Shown here piece by piece: positions 37,801 through 52,200 of a stretch of DNA of 64,000 bases. The DNA comes from Diabrotica undecimpunctata. Taxonomy: Eukaryota > Arthropoda > Insecta > Coleoptera > Chrysomelidae. The stretch lies in assembly GCF_040954645.1 (NCBI RefSeq), contig NC_092806.1, positions 76,881,141 through 76,945,140 of the forward strand, in the 5' to 3' direction. Positions within the stretch are counted from its first letter, which is position 1; each line of letters begins with the position of its first letter. The position numbers and the translations under genes were made by a program. The notes under the pieces were generated by a model that ran no database searches, had not been told where the DNA came from, and saw only the letters and a program-made list of their open reading frames with translations.

Positions 37801-40800
37801 TGTTATTGTATTAGATACTTATTAAGAATGAATTAATAGGCGAGGCAATAAAGCAATAAATCCACCAAATTTTTGCAGTTGAATGGATCTCAATGAAACT
37901 TGTTGCATTTAATTCGTAAGAGCGTCAGAAAATTTAGTGAATAAAAATGATGATATGGACATAAAAATTTTAATATTAAACAAGGAAAATGTATTTGCCA
38001 AAATGCATTTTGAAGTGATAAAAAATGATAAATATGTAATTCGAAAACAATTGACGAAAATCAATTCAATACTACTAATTATGAGTTTTTGGGGTCACCG
38101 AACACAAATATCATAACAACAATGATCTATAAGTGTGCAAATTCGATACAAATTAGTGCAAACTCGTTACTCAGTGATTTTGTGTTGCTTAACACTAATA
38201 TCATGTCGGCGATAGTATGCGAGGCACCTGGTGCACAGAACGGGCCTCGTTTTGTGAAAATCTTAGAGAAAATCAGTACAAATTCGTTACTCTAATATGT
38301 CGGCGACAGTGTGTAAGGCGCCTGGTGCCCAGGACGAGCCTCATCTACTAAAGTTTTATGGAAATTCAATACAAAATCAGTACAAACTTGTTAATCGGTG
38401 GTTTTTGGGTTCACTGAACACTATCATATTGGTAATGGTGCACAATGCACTTGGTGTCTAGGACGGCCGGGCCTCCTCTCCTTGAGTTTTGTGAAAATTC
38501 AATACAAAATCAGTGAAAACTCGTTACTTAGGGGTTTGAGGTCGCTGAACAATAATATTATGTCGGCGATAGTGTGCGAGGCACTTGGAACACAAGACGA
38601 CCTCGGCTCCTGGAGTTTTGTACAAGTTAGATACAAAATCAGTGTAAATTCGTCAGTCGGGGATTTTGGGGTCGTTGAACACTAATATCATATCGGCGAT
38701 GGTGTTCCAGGTACCTGCTGCACAGGACGGGCCTTGTCTACTGAAGTTTTGTAGAAATTCGGTACAAAATCAGTATAAACTCGTTTCTCGGTGGTTTTTG
38801 GATTCGCTGAATAGTTTTGCAAAAATTCGATACAAAATTAGTGGAAACCCGCTACTCAGCGTTTTGGGCTTGCTGAACACTAATTCCATATCGACAATGG
38901 TGTGCGAGGTATATGGTACCTAAGACGATTTCGGTTTCTGAAGTTTTGGGTAAATTAGATGCAAAATCAGTGTAAACTTGTTACACTAGGATTTTGGGTT
39001 CGCTGAACACTAATATCATGTCGGCGATGGTATCCGAGTGCTCCCCAAGATGAGCCACGTCCCTTGAGTTTGCATATGAAGTTTGCATATGAAGTTTGTA
39101 TATGAAGTAAGTCCTTTGAGTGCATTGGAAATTGATTGTGTATCGAATTTCCGCAAAACTCTAGGAGGCAAGGCCGATCCTGTCCACCAGGTACTGCAGG
39201 GTTGCAGTAATTTTATATCGAATTTTCACAAAACTCCCTGAAACGAGACATAGGTACAACAGATGCATCGGACACCATCGTAATTTTCATTTCCACATTA
39301 TCATTTTTTTTTTACAAAATTTCTTGACACTCTTAGGAATCGAATGCAATAAGTTTCATTAAAATCCATCCAACTGCAAAAACTTGGTTGGTGTTGGGCT
39401 TTTTACTGCTTCATTGCTTCGCTATAAAGACAAGAAAATATGCATTATGACGTTTTATTTTATTTTTTTATATAAAAACGGCACCATATATAAAAAAAAC
39501 AACAAGAAACATTTTTCCCACAAATTAAACGAAGAATTTAAAAAGATTTCCAATTAGAAATATCTCAGTTTCGTACTATTTTATCTCGAAATTATATCTC
39601 GAAAAAGGAAGCTATTTTGGACATAATATGTTTTATACTAAACTATAATTATTTTTTTATGCAGAATCACTCGCTGGAATTGGTTGTATTTTTGAATGAT
39701 AGTTTTTATTAGCCATGCTATTAACAAATGTCCATATTTTATTGAGCGGTGTATTGTTATTGATAGTATTTACAAAGTTGATCCATGATGTTTTTTTTTT
39801 TTTGGCCAACAGAAAAGTTTGTTTTTTATATCACTCTTGGTAACCCATGAGTACTTATTGTACCAATTATTCGAAAATAATCTATTACTTCCCTTACCCC
39901 TCACATTAATATTTATAAGCCGGGTCATTTTAGGTAAGGGACGCCCCTTATTTTTAATATCAATTTGTTCTTGGTATGGAATAGATGAAAACCCATTTTG
40001 CAAAATATAATTTACAATATCAGATTTATCAGTACTTAAAGTTGCTCCCATGCACATTTTTTATGTTGATTTATCTGAATTTGTTTACAGTTTAATTTTA
40101 TAAAAGAAAAAACTTACAACAAATATATCAAAAAACCATTTAACTATTTATGGCAGCGATAACTTATTACAGTATTACTTTGAAAAATCAAAACAAATTA
40201 ATACAAAACGAATTGATCGACACAATACCAGGAAAGCCAGAAATTTTGCCCTGACCGGTCGTCACAGATAATTTATTATGACGTGTCGTGATTTTGGCAT
40301 AAGATGGATTTTTTGCTATATTCAGCTTCTTTACATGTAGTATTCTCAATCGCCATTTTTTTATATTAAATTGGTGTTGACAAGCTGGGCATTGTTTCAT
40401 TAGAGACCTATGATCATTTGTATTACAGTGAAGACAATATTGAGACTACATCGGGAATTGTCTTCGTGATTGTTGCCACAATTTTTGCATAAGTTTGAAG
40501 TGGACTTACACTGCCTATTTAAACTTTCTTTAACTGCCTATGTATTCTCATAATAAATGTAATTATGTCGACCTATACGAATGTATTTTCCAATAAACTC
40601 AACCTTTTTGTGTATTTTTTTAAAATGTATTGTCTTTTAGATACAATTAGGGTGTCTGAACATGAAAAGCTGATTAACTCATCCTCAATTTGGGGAATTC
40701 TCAGAGGTCTAGAATCATTTTCGCAAATGGTATATATAGGCGATAAGGGATTGTCGGTAAGTTATTTCGTTTAAGTATTTAATTAAATAGTAATTATTTT

Positions 40801-42789
40801 TAATAAAATATATCTTTAATAATAAATTAATTTATAAATATTTATGTAAAACCTCTATGAATTACAAAATTGTTCCGAAGTTCCTTAATTTTACTTCTGT
40901 TGGAAATTCTGTTGTAGTTAAAAACAAGTTTGAATAAAAAAAAACGAATTAAATATTAATACAAACAGTCAATTTGTATATTTTCAAATGTCACTCAAAA
41001 TCATTAAACCCTGTCTTATATTTCTTTGAGTAGAATTGGGAGCCGCATCCCCATTTTTTTCACAAATTTCAAAACTTCATAAGTTAACTATTAAGCAAAA
41101 CTGACTATTAAAGAGCTTTTTTGTGAGACGCAATGCTGCCAATCTAAGTGCAGTCACTGGGGACCCCATTTGGTGCTGCATGACTTTTGCAGAATATTAT
41201 TTTGGGTTCTAAGTTTTCTAAGATGTTCTTTAAAGCTTAGCGTTCTATCGAGTGTCACACCGTCGGTTTTGAGCGTGTCTTCAAAAAGGATTTTAAATTG
41301 TTAATAGTTGCCCAGTCTGTTGTTGAAAGCACGATACTTCCTTCTTGGCGACTTTGGGCTACAATCTCCAGTGGCGAAATTATCCTTTAGAGTTTACCAA
41401 GGTCGTTTTTTAACATTCGGTCAGTAGTCTCCAGTTATTGATAGTTCGTACCAAGCGGCCTTGCATATCCGAAATTCTTTGATGTGGTTTTGGACATATG
41501 TCTGCTATACAACGGCTTAAGATTATGGGGGCCAGCACTGATCCTTGCGGATTGCCATTGTTCAGTTTCATTCAAGATATACATATAAATATACCTCTTG
41601 CCTATTCTGAATATCTCGCACTATTAAGAGACAAAAATTTAAGGATTTGAACAGCCAAGTGCCATAAACGAAATATATCACGGTTACTATAAACAATTAA
41701 AATTGGATGAAACGAAAAATATTCAAGAATTAGATTCCGAATAAAAAATTGAGATATTTTCTACCAATATGTTTTGTTCGTATTGGTAGAATATTATTGT
41801 TATTGTAAAATTTATTATTACATAATACCATAAAAACTTATTTTCTCCCATTTACATTATCAATAACTTAAAAATAAAAAACGGGAAAGATAATTAACAG
41901 AGAGTTACAACCTTTTCCTACGAAGAGTCACTGTAAATCTCAAGGTGGTATTTCAATTAAACACAAGATTTTTAGTAGTTATTAAAATTACAAAATGCAA
42001 TAATCGTTCATTATGTTCTCAATATTATATCGCATTGACATAAATGTGTCTAGTCCTTTCGCTAAAAAATTTTAAAAATACATGTTTTCGTTTTTTTACC
42101 TTTCCTGTAAAATCGCTAAAAATAAATGACAATCTTGTTTGATGGGGGTGTCGAAATTAAAATTAATAATTCTTATAACTTAAAAAAATCCATGACGATG
42201 TTTAAAAAAATTGGGAAGCAAATTTCTTATTTATAACGTCATTTTACATTTTTTTCCCTCGCGTAAATAGGTTCCTTATACTGCTGTCACTGTGATTTAA
42301 ATGCAAAAAGTAATCACATTTTAAAATCATACTGGTATATCTGCATATTTCTCTGGATTTTGTCAATAACCTGGCTATTTGTTAGGAATACTTTAACGAG
42401 TAGATAATTTTATTAATGCAAATTATTTCTAGTGTGGCATAAACGGTAGTAAGCAATAAAAAATTAATTGTAAAAACTGGAACGCTCTAGTGAAAAATGC
42501 TTTTTTTGTGTTTAGACATGAGATTTGAAAAATGTCTATTTTGAGAAAGATAATTAAATAATTAAATTTATTTTTTAGCTGAGAATTAACAGAACTTTTG
42601 TGGAAGACATTCCTAGATTCTCTCATCGTGGACTTCTTTTAGATACATCACGGCACTTCCTCCCACTGGAAAGTATTTTGCTTACAATTACCGCAATGTC
42701 ATACAACAAAATGAATGTGTTTCATTGGCATATAGTAGACGATCACAGCTTTCCTTACAGTAGTAAAAAATTTCCAGAACTAAGGTTGG

Positions 42790-42853
<64 letters not shown>

Positions 42854-45800
42854 AATAAATAATTTTAGGTTTTGACACTTCTAGTGCATCTATAAATGTT
42901 GAGCTTTATGTTTGTTTGATTCAATTGGTCTTATTATGGAATCATAGTTTTTATAAGTACTACATGTGGTATACATTGTATGAATGTATACCACATGTAG
43001 TACTTCTAGTATAATAACTTCTTCTTCTTCTTTCGTTTTATGGCCTCTACCTCTTAGGTACGTGGCCAGCTCATGTATATATTTTCATTTCAATTATAGA
43101 AGAGAATTCTCCTCACAGACATTCTGGAAATAACCATATTCCCTTTAACTATTTTGGACAATTTATAGTGGATATTCTAAAATAATTCTATATGTCATTA
43201 ATGATATTATGAATATTAATCTTTTAGTTGAATTTACAATGTGGTTATTTGTTCCCCAACAGGTACTTAGTAATTTTTGGATTGCACTTTTTGCATCAGA
43301 GAATATTATTGCTTTTTTAATATTTTTTTCTAAGCAAACTCCTACTGCCTTATTAATGGCAAGAATTTCAGCAGTGCATATTTGTATGTGCTCATGTAGT
43401 CTAGATGCATAGTTATAATTTATTGATGGAATGTGAACTCCAAACCCTACTGTCCTTGAGTTGGGTTCAAATGACCCATCTGTAAATATCCAAGTGAATT
43501 CTTCATAGATGGTTGAGAATTCATTAAGAAATTGTTGATTACGATATGTTTCTCCTTTTTTGTTTTTGTTTTGTTTTGGAATATTGTTTTTATTCTTTTT
43601 ATTTGATATTTTAGCTCAATCTGGTAACAGGACTTAATACTATCTTTAAATAATTGTTTAAGATCTTGATCAAATTTACTTTTAATGTAAAGAAGATATG
43701 GTGTCTCTTTTAATTCCCACATTCCTATCTGATTATTGATTTTGAACTCTAGCTCAGACAATATTTCATTCAATGGGTTTTCTATATCAGCTGAGATTTT
43801 AAGATAAAATTTAGCAGACAGGATTTTTCGTCTGATTTCTAATGATGTTTCTCCACTCTCAGCTAATAAGGCATTAATAGGAGTAGATCTCATACAACCT
43901 GTGATAATCCTCAAAGCTTTAAATTGGATTTTGTCTAATGTTACGAGGTTGGCTTTACTGCAGGGTTTTAGTACTGTACATGAGTAATCAAGGTGTGATC
44001 TTATAATACCTTTATAAATTAACAGAAGTGAAATAGGCTCTGCTCCTCAACATGTGCCACGTAATGCTCTCATTATATTCATTCCTTTTTGAGCTTTCGT
44101 TTCAATATTTTTAATGTTTTCTGTCCAGTTTAGAATTAAATAAAAATTTAATAGAGTTTTTGATAGGAATGGTCGGTCCATCTATTGTTAAAGGTATGTC
44201 ATTTATTGTGCTTCTCATATTACTAAATATCATTGCTGATGTTTTGTCTATTGATAAAGGAAGCTTATTTTCAGCTAGCCAAATAATAATGTCTCTAAGG
44301 CAATTATTAGCAATTCTAATAAGATTATTTATGTTTTTACCAGTTATTACAAGAGCTAGGTCATCAGCGTATTGTATTAACTTGAATTCGCTTGGTATAA
44401 TATCATGTAATGATTTAGTGTACACATTAAATAAAAGTGGGCTCAGAGGTGACTCTTGAGCCAAACCTTTATCTGTAATAAATATTTGTAATGTAATGAA
44501 TGAAATATTTGGGTCCAAATATTTCATTCTTCTTATCTCTCACATAGATTATTCTATTATTCAAAAATTCAAATATTAAATTATTATATGCTCTAGGAAT
44601 ATTTAATTCGGTCATTTTTTATATAGCAGATATATATCTACATTATCATATGCAGCTTTTAGATCAAGAAAAACAGTTAATACCACCTTCTTATCAGTAA
44701 ATGCATTAAGTACTATATGTGATAGTAGTATATGTGCATGATTGCAACCAAGTTCCTTGCGGAACCCTATTTGATACTGCGATAAAATGCTGTTGTGTTC
44801 TACAAACCATTCTATTCTATTCTTAATTATATTTTCCAGTACCTTACCTACACATGAAGTTAGGGTAATTGGTCTATAGCTCTCTGTATTATCTGAGCAT
44901 TTAGTAGGTTTCAAAAAAGGTAATATTAATGTTTGTTTCCATTCAAAAGGAAATTTACAGAGGTTAAGCTGTTTAGAATATTTATACAAATTTCTTTATT
45001 GGGAGAAATTGTATTTCTATTGCCAAAAAATGTTTTAAATTTCTTAACTGTATTCCAGATTTTCCTAATTGGTGTATCTCGATTAAGGGTCCCACAAAAT
45101 ACTCTAAAACTCATCCTTTTCTTAATGTAAAGTTGCCTTTTCACAAAAGCCTTTACTTTATTACAATTTATGTAGTTTTCCAACGTCTGATTTTCAATGT
45201 AATTCTTAATTGATTTTTTTCTTTTTAATATCAATTGCTTACATTCATCGTCCCACCAGGGTACACTCTTACCGTTCGGCTTGTACATATGATATGAAAT
45301 ATTTTCTTGTGTGCTTGAGTTGATTATTTCATAACATTCATCATATCTTACATCATGTAGAACATGAATTTTCTTTTCAATAGTATCTGCATATCTAGAC
45401 CATTTTGCTTTTTTAAAATTACGTTTTCTACATGGCGGTGGACTTGTAGATATCTGAATTTGATTGTATTCGCATACTGTTGGAAAATGATCACTACGTC
45501 CAGTGTCAGAATATACCCACCAATGACACTTGGTTGCAATATTTTGACTGACAATGGTTAGATCTACTGCTGATGGATTCTGACCAGGCAATACCATTCT
45601 AGTAGGGGTTCCATCATTTATTATTACTTATTGATCTTCCTCTAAGGATTCCTTTATTATCTTTCCATTATGATCACTAATAGCACAGCTCCATAATGGA
45701 TCATGAGTATTTAGATCCCCCATAATTATAACGGGTGTACCAATATTTTGAACTATATTATTTCATAATGGTTTTGTGATCTTTTTACCAGATGGATTAT

Positions 45801-48800
45801 AAATATTAATGACATTTAATTTAAATTTTGTCAGTCTTGTACCTATTATTTTAAGATTTCTCCACTACTACAGTCGGATATTCCTATACTATTAGGATCA
45901 AAGCAATTCTTAACTAAAATCATGATGCCACCATATCCATCATATCTATCACCTCTATATTAATAATAATTTTTTATTTTAAAGATAAAACTATTATCTG
46001 TCCAGGTTTCATTTAATAGAACTATATCTGGTTCGATATCATTAATAAATATATTTAAATTATCATAGTTTGCTTTAAGACTTCTGATGTTTCACTGCAT
46101 GAGTGTGAAACATCCTTGTGCTTTGTTATATTGATTAACTTGAGTCATCCTGATGAATCAACATTTTCTGTTTTTAATTTTGTGATAAAATTAAGAACAT
46201 GTTCTCTATCTGTTTTGTTTAATTTAGTAGCCATATTCATTATAACCTGGAGAGACTGAGAGTCATCCCTTCCATTAGGATTTAATAAAAATTCATTATG
46301 TTCTGAATTTCTTTTCTTTGCGCTCTGGTCTGGGGCTGGTCTTTTCTTTGCTTTGACTGCAGCACTATATGTATTTGTCTTTACTTGATTGGCTACATAC
46401 GCTGTTCTGCGTGACTTTAGGGGTATGTCTGTATCTGAATTTTCCTTAGCTGGCAAGCTGGGAAAATCCAAAGGGTGCACATTGAATTTATTATTATTTT
46501 TAACCTTAGGTATCTTCTCTATTGCCTCAAAGAAAGATATATTTTCTAGAGACATCATCTCCCTTATTTTTTTTGTTTGGTATACTCTGGACATTGTCTA
46601 CTTGTACTATTGTGATTGTCACTATGACAATGTACACATTTCATTATGCATCTTGGATTAAAATCGTGAATTTCCGCACAATTAATACATTTGTTATTTT
46701 TTGTTTTACATAAATTTTTTGTATGCCCATAATTCAAGCATTTGTAGCACTGAATCACTGGCATAATATAAGGCAGAGGCCTATGCACTTACTTTTATTT
46801 TAAATCTCTTCACATTTATAATTTTACAGTTTTAAGTATTTGGTTCTGAGCATTTTAGCAAGACATCATCACTAAATTTTTTGTAAATAAATTGGATTAT
46901 TCCCTTGCATGTAACATTTTTGTTGGGTATAAATACATCATAACCTTTTTCTTTTAGCAAATTATTTTGAAAAAACATATTTGCTGCATTTCTATTTTTA
47001 AATACCACACTAAATCTATTTATCCTCTTCTTGTAAGTCTTAAAGATATCGTTTAGTTGTAAATCAAACATTTCTCTTGCAATTGCTAAATAATTATAAT
47101 TTCCAACATTTAACTGATCCTTCCTGGCTTCCATATATATTTCGAATGGCCCCATATATGTCGTATCTATTTGGAACCTTTATCATATTTATTTTATTTA
47201 ACTCTTTAATATCTTTCTCCACATCTTTCAGATATCTGGGGGCTTTATGAATTTAATTTGAATCAAAGGATGCTTGAAAGTTTAAAACAAAAGCATGCAG
47301 TCACCTAACCTATCAAATCAAAAATATTTATAAATTTTTCTTTAAATTTGGCTCTTATTTAACTTCCTTTTTTGTTTATACTCTCTATACTTTAAGTAAG
47401 AAACTTCAAGCTTCGGAAAACTATTATTTGGTTGGTAATTTCACAATATTTTCTCGGAGTCAACAATGTAGACTGTACTCTTCAAAGAAATTTTGACAAC
47501 CAACCAATTTAAAATAACTAGATTAATCAATACTTGACATAAACTAGCTTTAACACCCTTGATCCAGTAATCTTATCTTCTTCTTCTTCCAGGACATGGT
47601 CCTATTTATTATACCATTTTAGCTCTTGTGATATTTATGTCCACCTGTCATACCACCTCTTTGGGAGTCTTCCTAGTGATCTTTTTGATTTGTGTTTATG
47701 TGTTTTTGCCCATTTCGTTTTTAATACTATCATTTCTGTAGTTCTTATCAATCTTTTTATTAGCGACGTTTGTGTCCACTGCGTAGTTAGTACTGGTCTT
47801 ACACACTTTATATATCCGGATATTTCTCTCTACGCTCATATATCTGTTCCTCTGTATATCTTTCACGTGTTGTAACAAACTATATTCTAAAGCCTTGATT
47901 TATAATAAATATTGTAAAATCAGACTATATAGAAATTAGAGTCTTCTCTGATAGTGGATAGGAAGGCATAGGGCTTAAATTAGTCTGACCAAGGATTAGT
48001 TATTCTCAGTGAATTTTAGGAATAAGACTAATAATGGGCACCATGCAAGATATGTTCAGTTTTAAATAAATTCATACAATTAAAAACAAAACATTGTATT
48101 GTTAAAACAAAGTAGCAAAATCAATATGGTACACAATTAATTATAATTACTTATAAATGACAAGGTAGTTTTATACAAAGGGAAAAAATTTAAAATTAAC
48201 CTTGAATTGATAAAGTTAGGTCCCGAAAAGCTCTAAAAGCTTCCTAAAAGCTCTTAAAGCTTTCTAAAAGCTCGTTACAATAGCTAAAAAACTGTAAAAC
48301 AATTTTAGTATGATATAGAAATAAAAAAACTATGCAAACAGTAACTATTTAATTAAAATAGATAAGCAGAGAAGAGATAAAAATGTCTCTAAAAAAACAA
48401 AAAAGAGAACACAACCTGGTTTCATTCCACGTGAAACTCAATATGAATAATGTCACTAACCTGTAATTTCAAAAGTGACCACTTTCATATACATTAAAAT
48501 TCTTAAAAATAAAAGAAAGAGCTGTAGTTAGAAGGCCTCATCACTGTGTACTATATTATTCCTTGCTTACAAATATGGACAAATTCTTTGACCATTTCCC
48601 ATTAAGGCAAGTACATCAAAGTGAAAATATATGTTTAACTTATGGCTTTACCTGCAAATTTGCTTTGAGATTCATTTCTATATTTAAATAATTTAATAGG
48701 AACCTTATAGAATTTAGATAACAAAGAATCAGAAATATAATTATTAACTCTATTTAGCTGATTGACCAAAGTGTGGTCTGTATATCAGATGCCAACAAAA

Positions 48801-49099
48801 GACAAACCGCAATGGATTAGCAAAAATAAATTAAAAAAAAATATTGTGCACCAATTAGCGGTTAGTTGAATGTAAGTTAATAGGTATAATTTAGAATAAT
48901 ATAATTATTTGGAGTAAAAATCAAACTTTTCATACTTCCTTTGAACTTAATTCATATAAAGTTGGCAATAACAAATTTTATATATGTATAAACTTAAAAA
49001 TCAAAATTTTTTTGTGAATTATGTTTAATTGCCACTATACCATATTACCATATTACCATAAATTGAACATAATATTAGTCGTATAAGAACCAAGCCACA

Positions 49100-49182
<83 letters not shown>

Positions 49183-49205
49183 TATATATTTTATATATTA
49201 TATAT

Positions 49206-49240
<35 letters not shown>

Positions 49241-52200
49241 ATTTTTTTAATTAATTTCTCTCGGTTAATCTGAGATTTTCTACGTATTTAAGATACACTT
49301 TTTGAACATCCTTCACGTAGATGTCCAAAACATGTATGGTCACGTTTAAATTCAGAAACCATTCTTTCTACTGTTCAAATTGGAGGTAACTTAATTTAAT
49401 CTACCTAAGTCTATAAGTTTTTAATTTAATACTATCTTTTTTTTTTCAGTGAAAAAGGAGCATATACCCCTTATCAAGTATATTCATATGCAGATATACA
49501 GACAATAATAGAACATGCTAGATTAAAAGGTATTAGAGTCATTCCAGAATTTGATACTCCAGGTAAGAAAATATTTATATAAATTAGGTTTTTAAAACTA
49601 AAAACAAATATTATATTTTTCTTAGGCTATCTCTTTTTCTATCGTTGTCTAAAATCTCATATTCATCAGTTTCATGATCCAATGGCACTACAGCTCCTTA
49701 GAGCCCGAGACAAGTCCTTCCAATCATCTATGTCCTGAGTTGGGCGTCGTTATCCTCTTATGCACGTCGTCTGACATGCCCTAGATGTCTCAACTATTTT
49801 ATTTTATCTATTTTTACGTCGGCCACAGACTTGAATGTCCATAGAGTTAGTTGACTTTGGCATTAACATGTTTTCGTTTTCATTTTCGTCATTCACAGCA
49901 TTATAAATGGATAAGAGACTCTCATCGCTCCTAGTATGGCATCACTCTCAGTCAGGCGTTTCCTTCTTACGACAGTCTGACTCACACAGTCTAACTCATA
50001 CAATCTACCTCACTTTTCGCCTCTTATCAAAACGTATGAATCATCAAAACCACCCACTCCAGACTGGTTGGCGCGTAGAGGACGCTCGACTGCAACACCG
50101 TGTAACTCCCTTCTCCTTTCAGATTTGAGTCCCTTAATATTAGGCATTACCCTCTCCAACGCAGTCGCACACCTCCAGCATGTGCTCCCTAACTTTGCAT
50201 TCTGGTGCAACATTACTTCCACTTACTTTACTTACTTTATGTGTTTCTTGGGTGTTAGACATGCCCCGCACATTGTAGTTTCATACTTTGTCTGTTTCTT
50301 TGACCCTCCAGAAGGATAAATGGTTTTCTCTGCCGCGAGTTTCAGTCCGTGTTGTTTTATTCATTTCTTCATTTCCTATGAGTTGGTTCGAGCTGATCGC
50401 TTCAATGAAGCAGTGCGCCCTTACACCGCCAACGATATTTTCCCCTCGGGTTCGCCATCTCCCTTGGACATCGCCTGTAGCCCACTATGTTACCCATGAG
50501 CCATGCATCCCTTTGGCACGATGGTGTTACACCTTGAGGCTAGGGTGGCGGTATATTAGGATGATGTATAGCCGCCTGTCCTATGCATATCCGTTTGTTT
50601 TCAGTGAAGTCTATGTTTCACCTCTACTGGTTTTTATTTTCGTGAAGGTTTTCTCCTCTGGTATAGAGTTGGCTATCAGGACATGTATGATGGGTAGGGG
50701 TAAGTGTCGTATGATAGTTGGAAGTATTTACTATCACACAGGGACAAGTTAAGAACTGGGTTAAAGATCAGCGGACAGCTGCTCCAATTAGTCGCCTTTT
50801 ACGATGAGCAGGAGAAACTGTGAATGTATTCTACTAGAACGGTCCGCCTCCACACGGGGTGGCTCACTTAAAGCTGGCAATAGGATAAGAGAGGGAGATT
50901 TCATGTCCTTTATTGTTCCACCTGATTGTGGATGAATTATTAAAAAAGTAAGAACAAAAAAATGATATCAAATTGGAGAAAAACAACTTTAAATAATCTG
51001 CTATGAAGACAACGTAATTATATTCTCTCGAACTAAAGATGATTTATAACGTATGTTGCATCAATTTAATTTAACGTGTTAATTTCCCCAAAAAAGACAA
51101 AAAAGCATGGTTATACCAGCAAATTTCCTAAGATGTGAATTGGATCTGAAAGGTCAGATAATAGAACAAGTGGTGGAGCTTAAATATCTAAGCTTCGCAC
51201 TATTTAGCTGCCGAAAGCTCTAAACAGAAGTAAAAGATCAAATTAATAGAGCAAACGGAGCCTCAGGTTGCCTGAATAAAACAATATGGAGAAAAAAAAT
51301 ATCGGGAAAAAAAAGGAAGGCAGAATTTACAGTCATCAGACCAATAATGACACATACAGCAGACATAAAACCGGGCAAAAAGAGGACAAAAATAATGTTA
51401 AAAACAAAAACTCTTAGAAAAATTATGGTTAGACACTATGGGACAGTTTTATTAGTACAGATATATCGCACACAGAGAACAACACTGAATTATAATAGCC
51501 AAGTTAAAAAAATGCCGCATATACCACAAATACCGGTGTATTTATATCTAATAACATATCCAACAGGTGGCACACTAAGTCTCTATTCTTGGTGACGGCA
51601 CGAATAGGCTGATACCACGTATAGACAATTATTGCGAGTTGCAGCTTGTTAGACCTAGAGACCGGACGTACAGCGATTATGCAACAGTGAATTTTTTTCA
51701 GTTAATATAGTGTTGTTGAATAAAAAACAAACAGTTTGTTGAATTATTTAGTAATAATTCTGTATTGGTGACTGTGTTAAAACGCTTGTTTGATACTATT
51801 TTGAAATAGTGCTCTATTGTTGGCAAAGGTAAGATTTTTTTTGTATTATTTTAAAATAATTCAGTATTGTTCTCGAAAAGTAAACATAATTGAAATAATG
51901 CACTATTAATGGTAAATTTTAATAACATCCTAATTACAATCAAAAATTATAATAAATTATATCTTTATACACTGTATAGTTACTTATTCTGTAAAATAAG
52001 GGAAATATTGTCTGAATTAGTATTAATTTCTATTAACATTCAGATAAATTATTATTTTTTGAGATAATGCACTATTGTTCAATAAATTAAATTAATAATT
52101 GTTATTTTGCAGATGATGAGAGGCCGTGGTCTTCTACTGCTGGAAAAGGCCAGAGAAGCAAAAATAAAAGATAGTAAACCTTCTGTTCAACAAAACAGCG

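Larger units (their letters stand above)
43180..47155 (-). mobile_element. I-type LINE with ORF1, EN, RT and RNase H, decayed
   Basis: The most complete LINE in the window, antisense in intron 4. ORF1 is at 46145-47155, endonuclease at 45560-46140, linker at 44926-45597, RT at 44111-44989, post-RT at 43447-43914 and RNase H at 43200-43480. An RNase H after the RT is characteristic of the I group and relatives. Several stops and frameshifts separate the pieces, but each is long and readable. Confidence 0.8.

Noticed and set aside
38089..38923. Open frames in the ~130-bp repeat array
   Set aside because: They result from repetition of the unit and change frame between units; no conserved protein is implied.
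44160..46713. + strand frames opposite the I-type LINE
   Set aside because: All clear motifs (YADD, knuckles, DLKAAYD) are on the minus strand.
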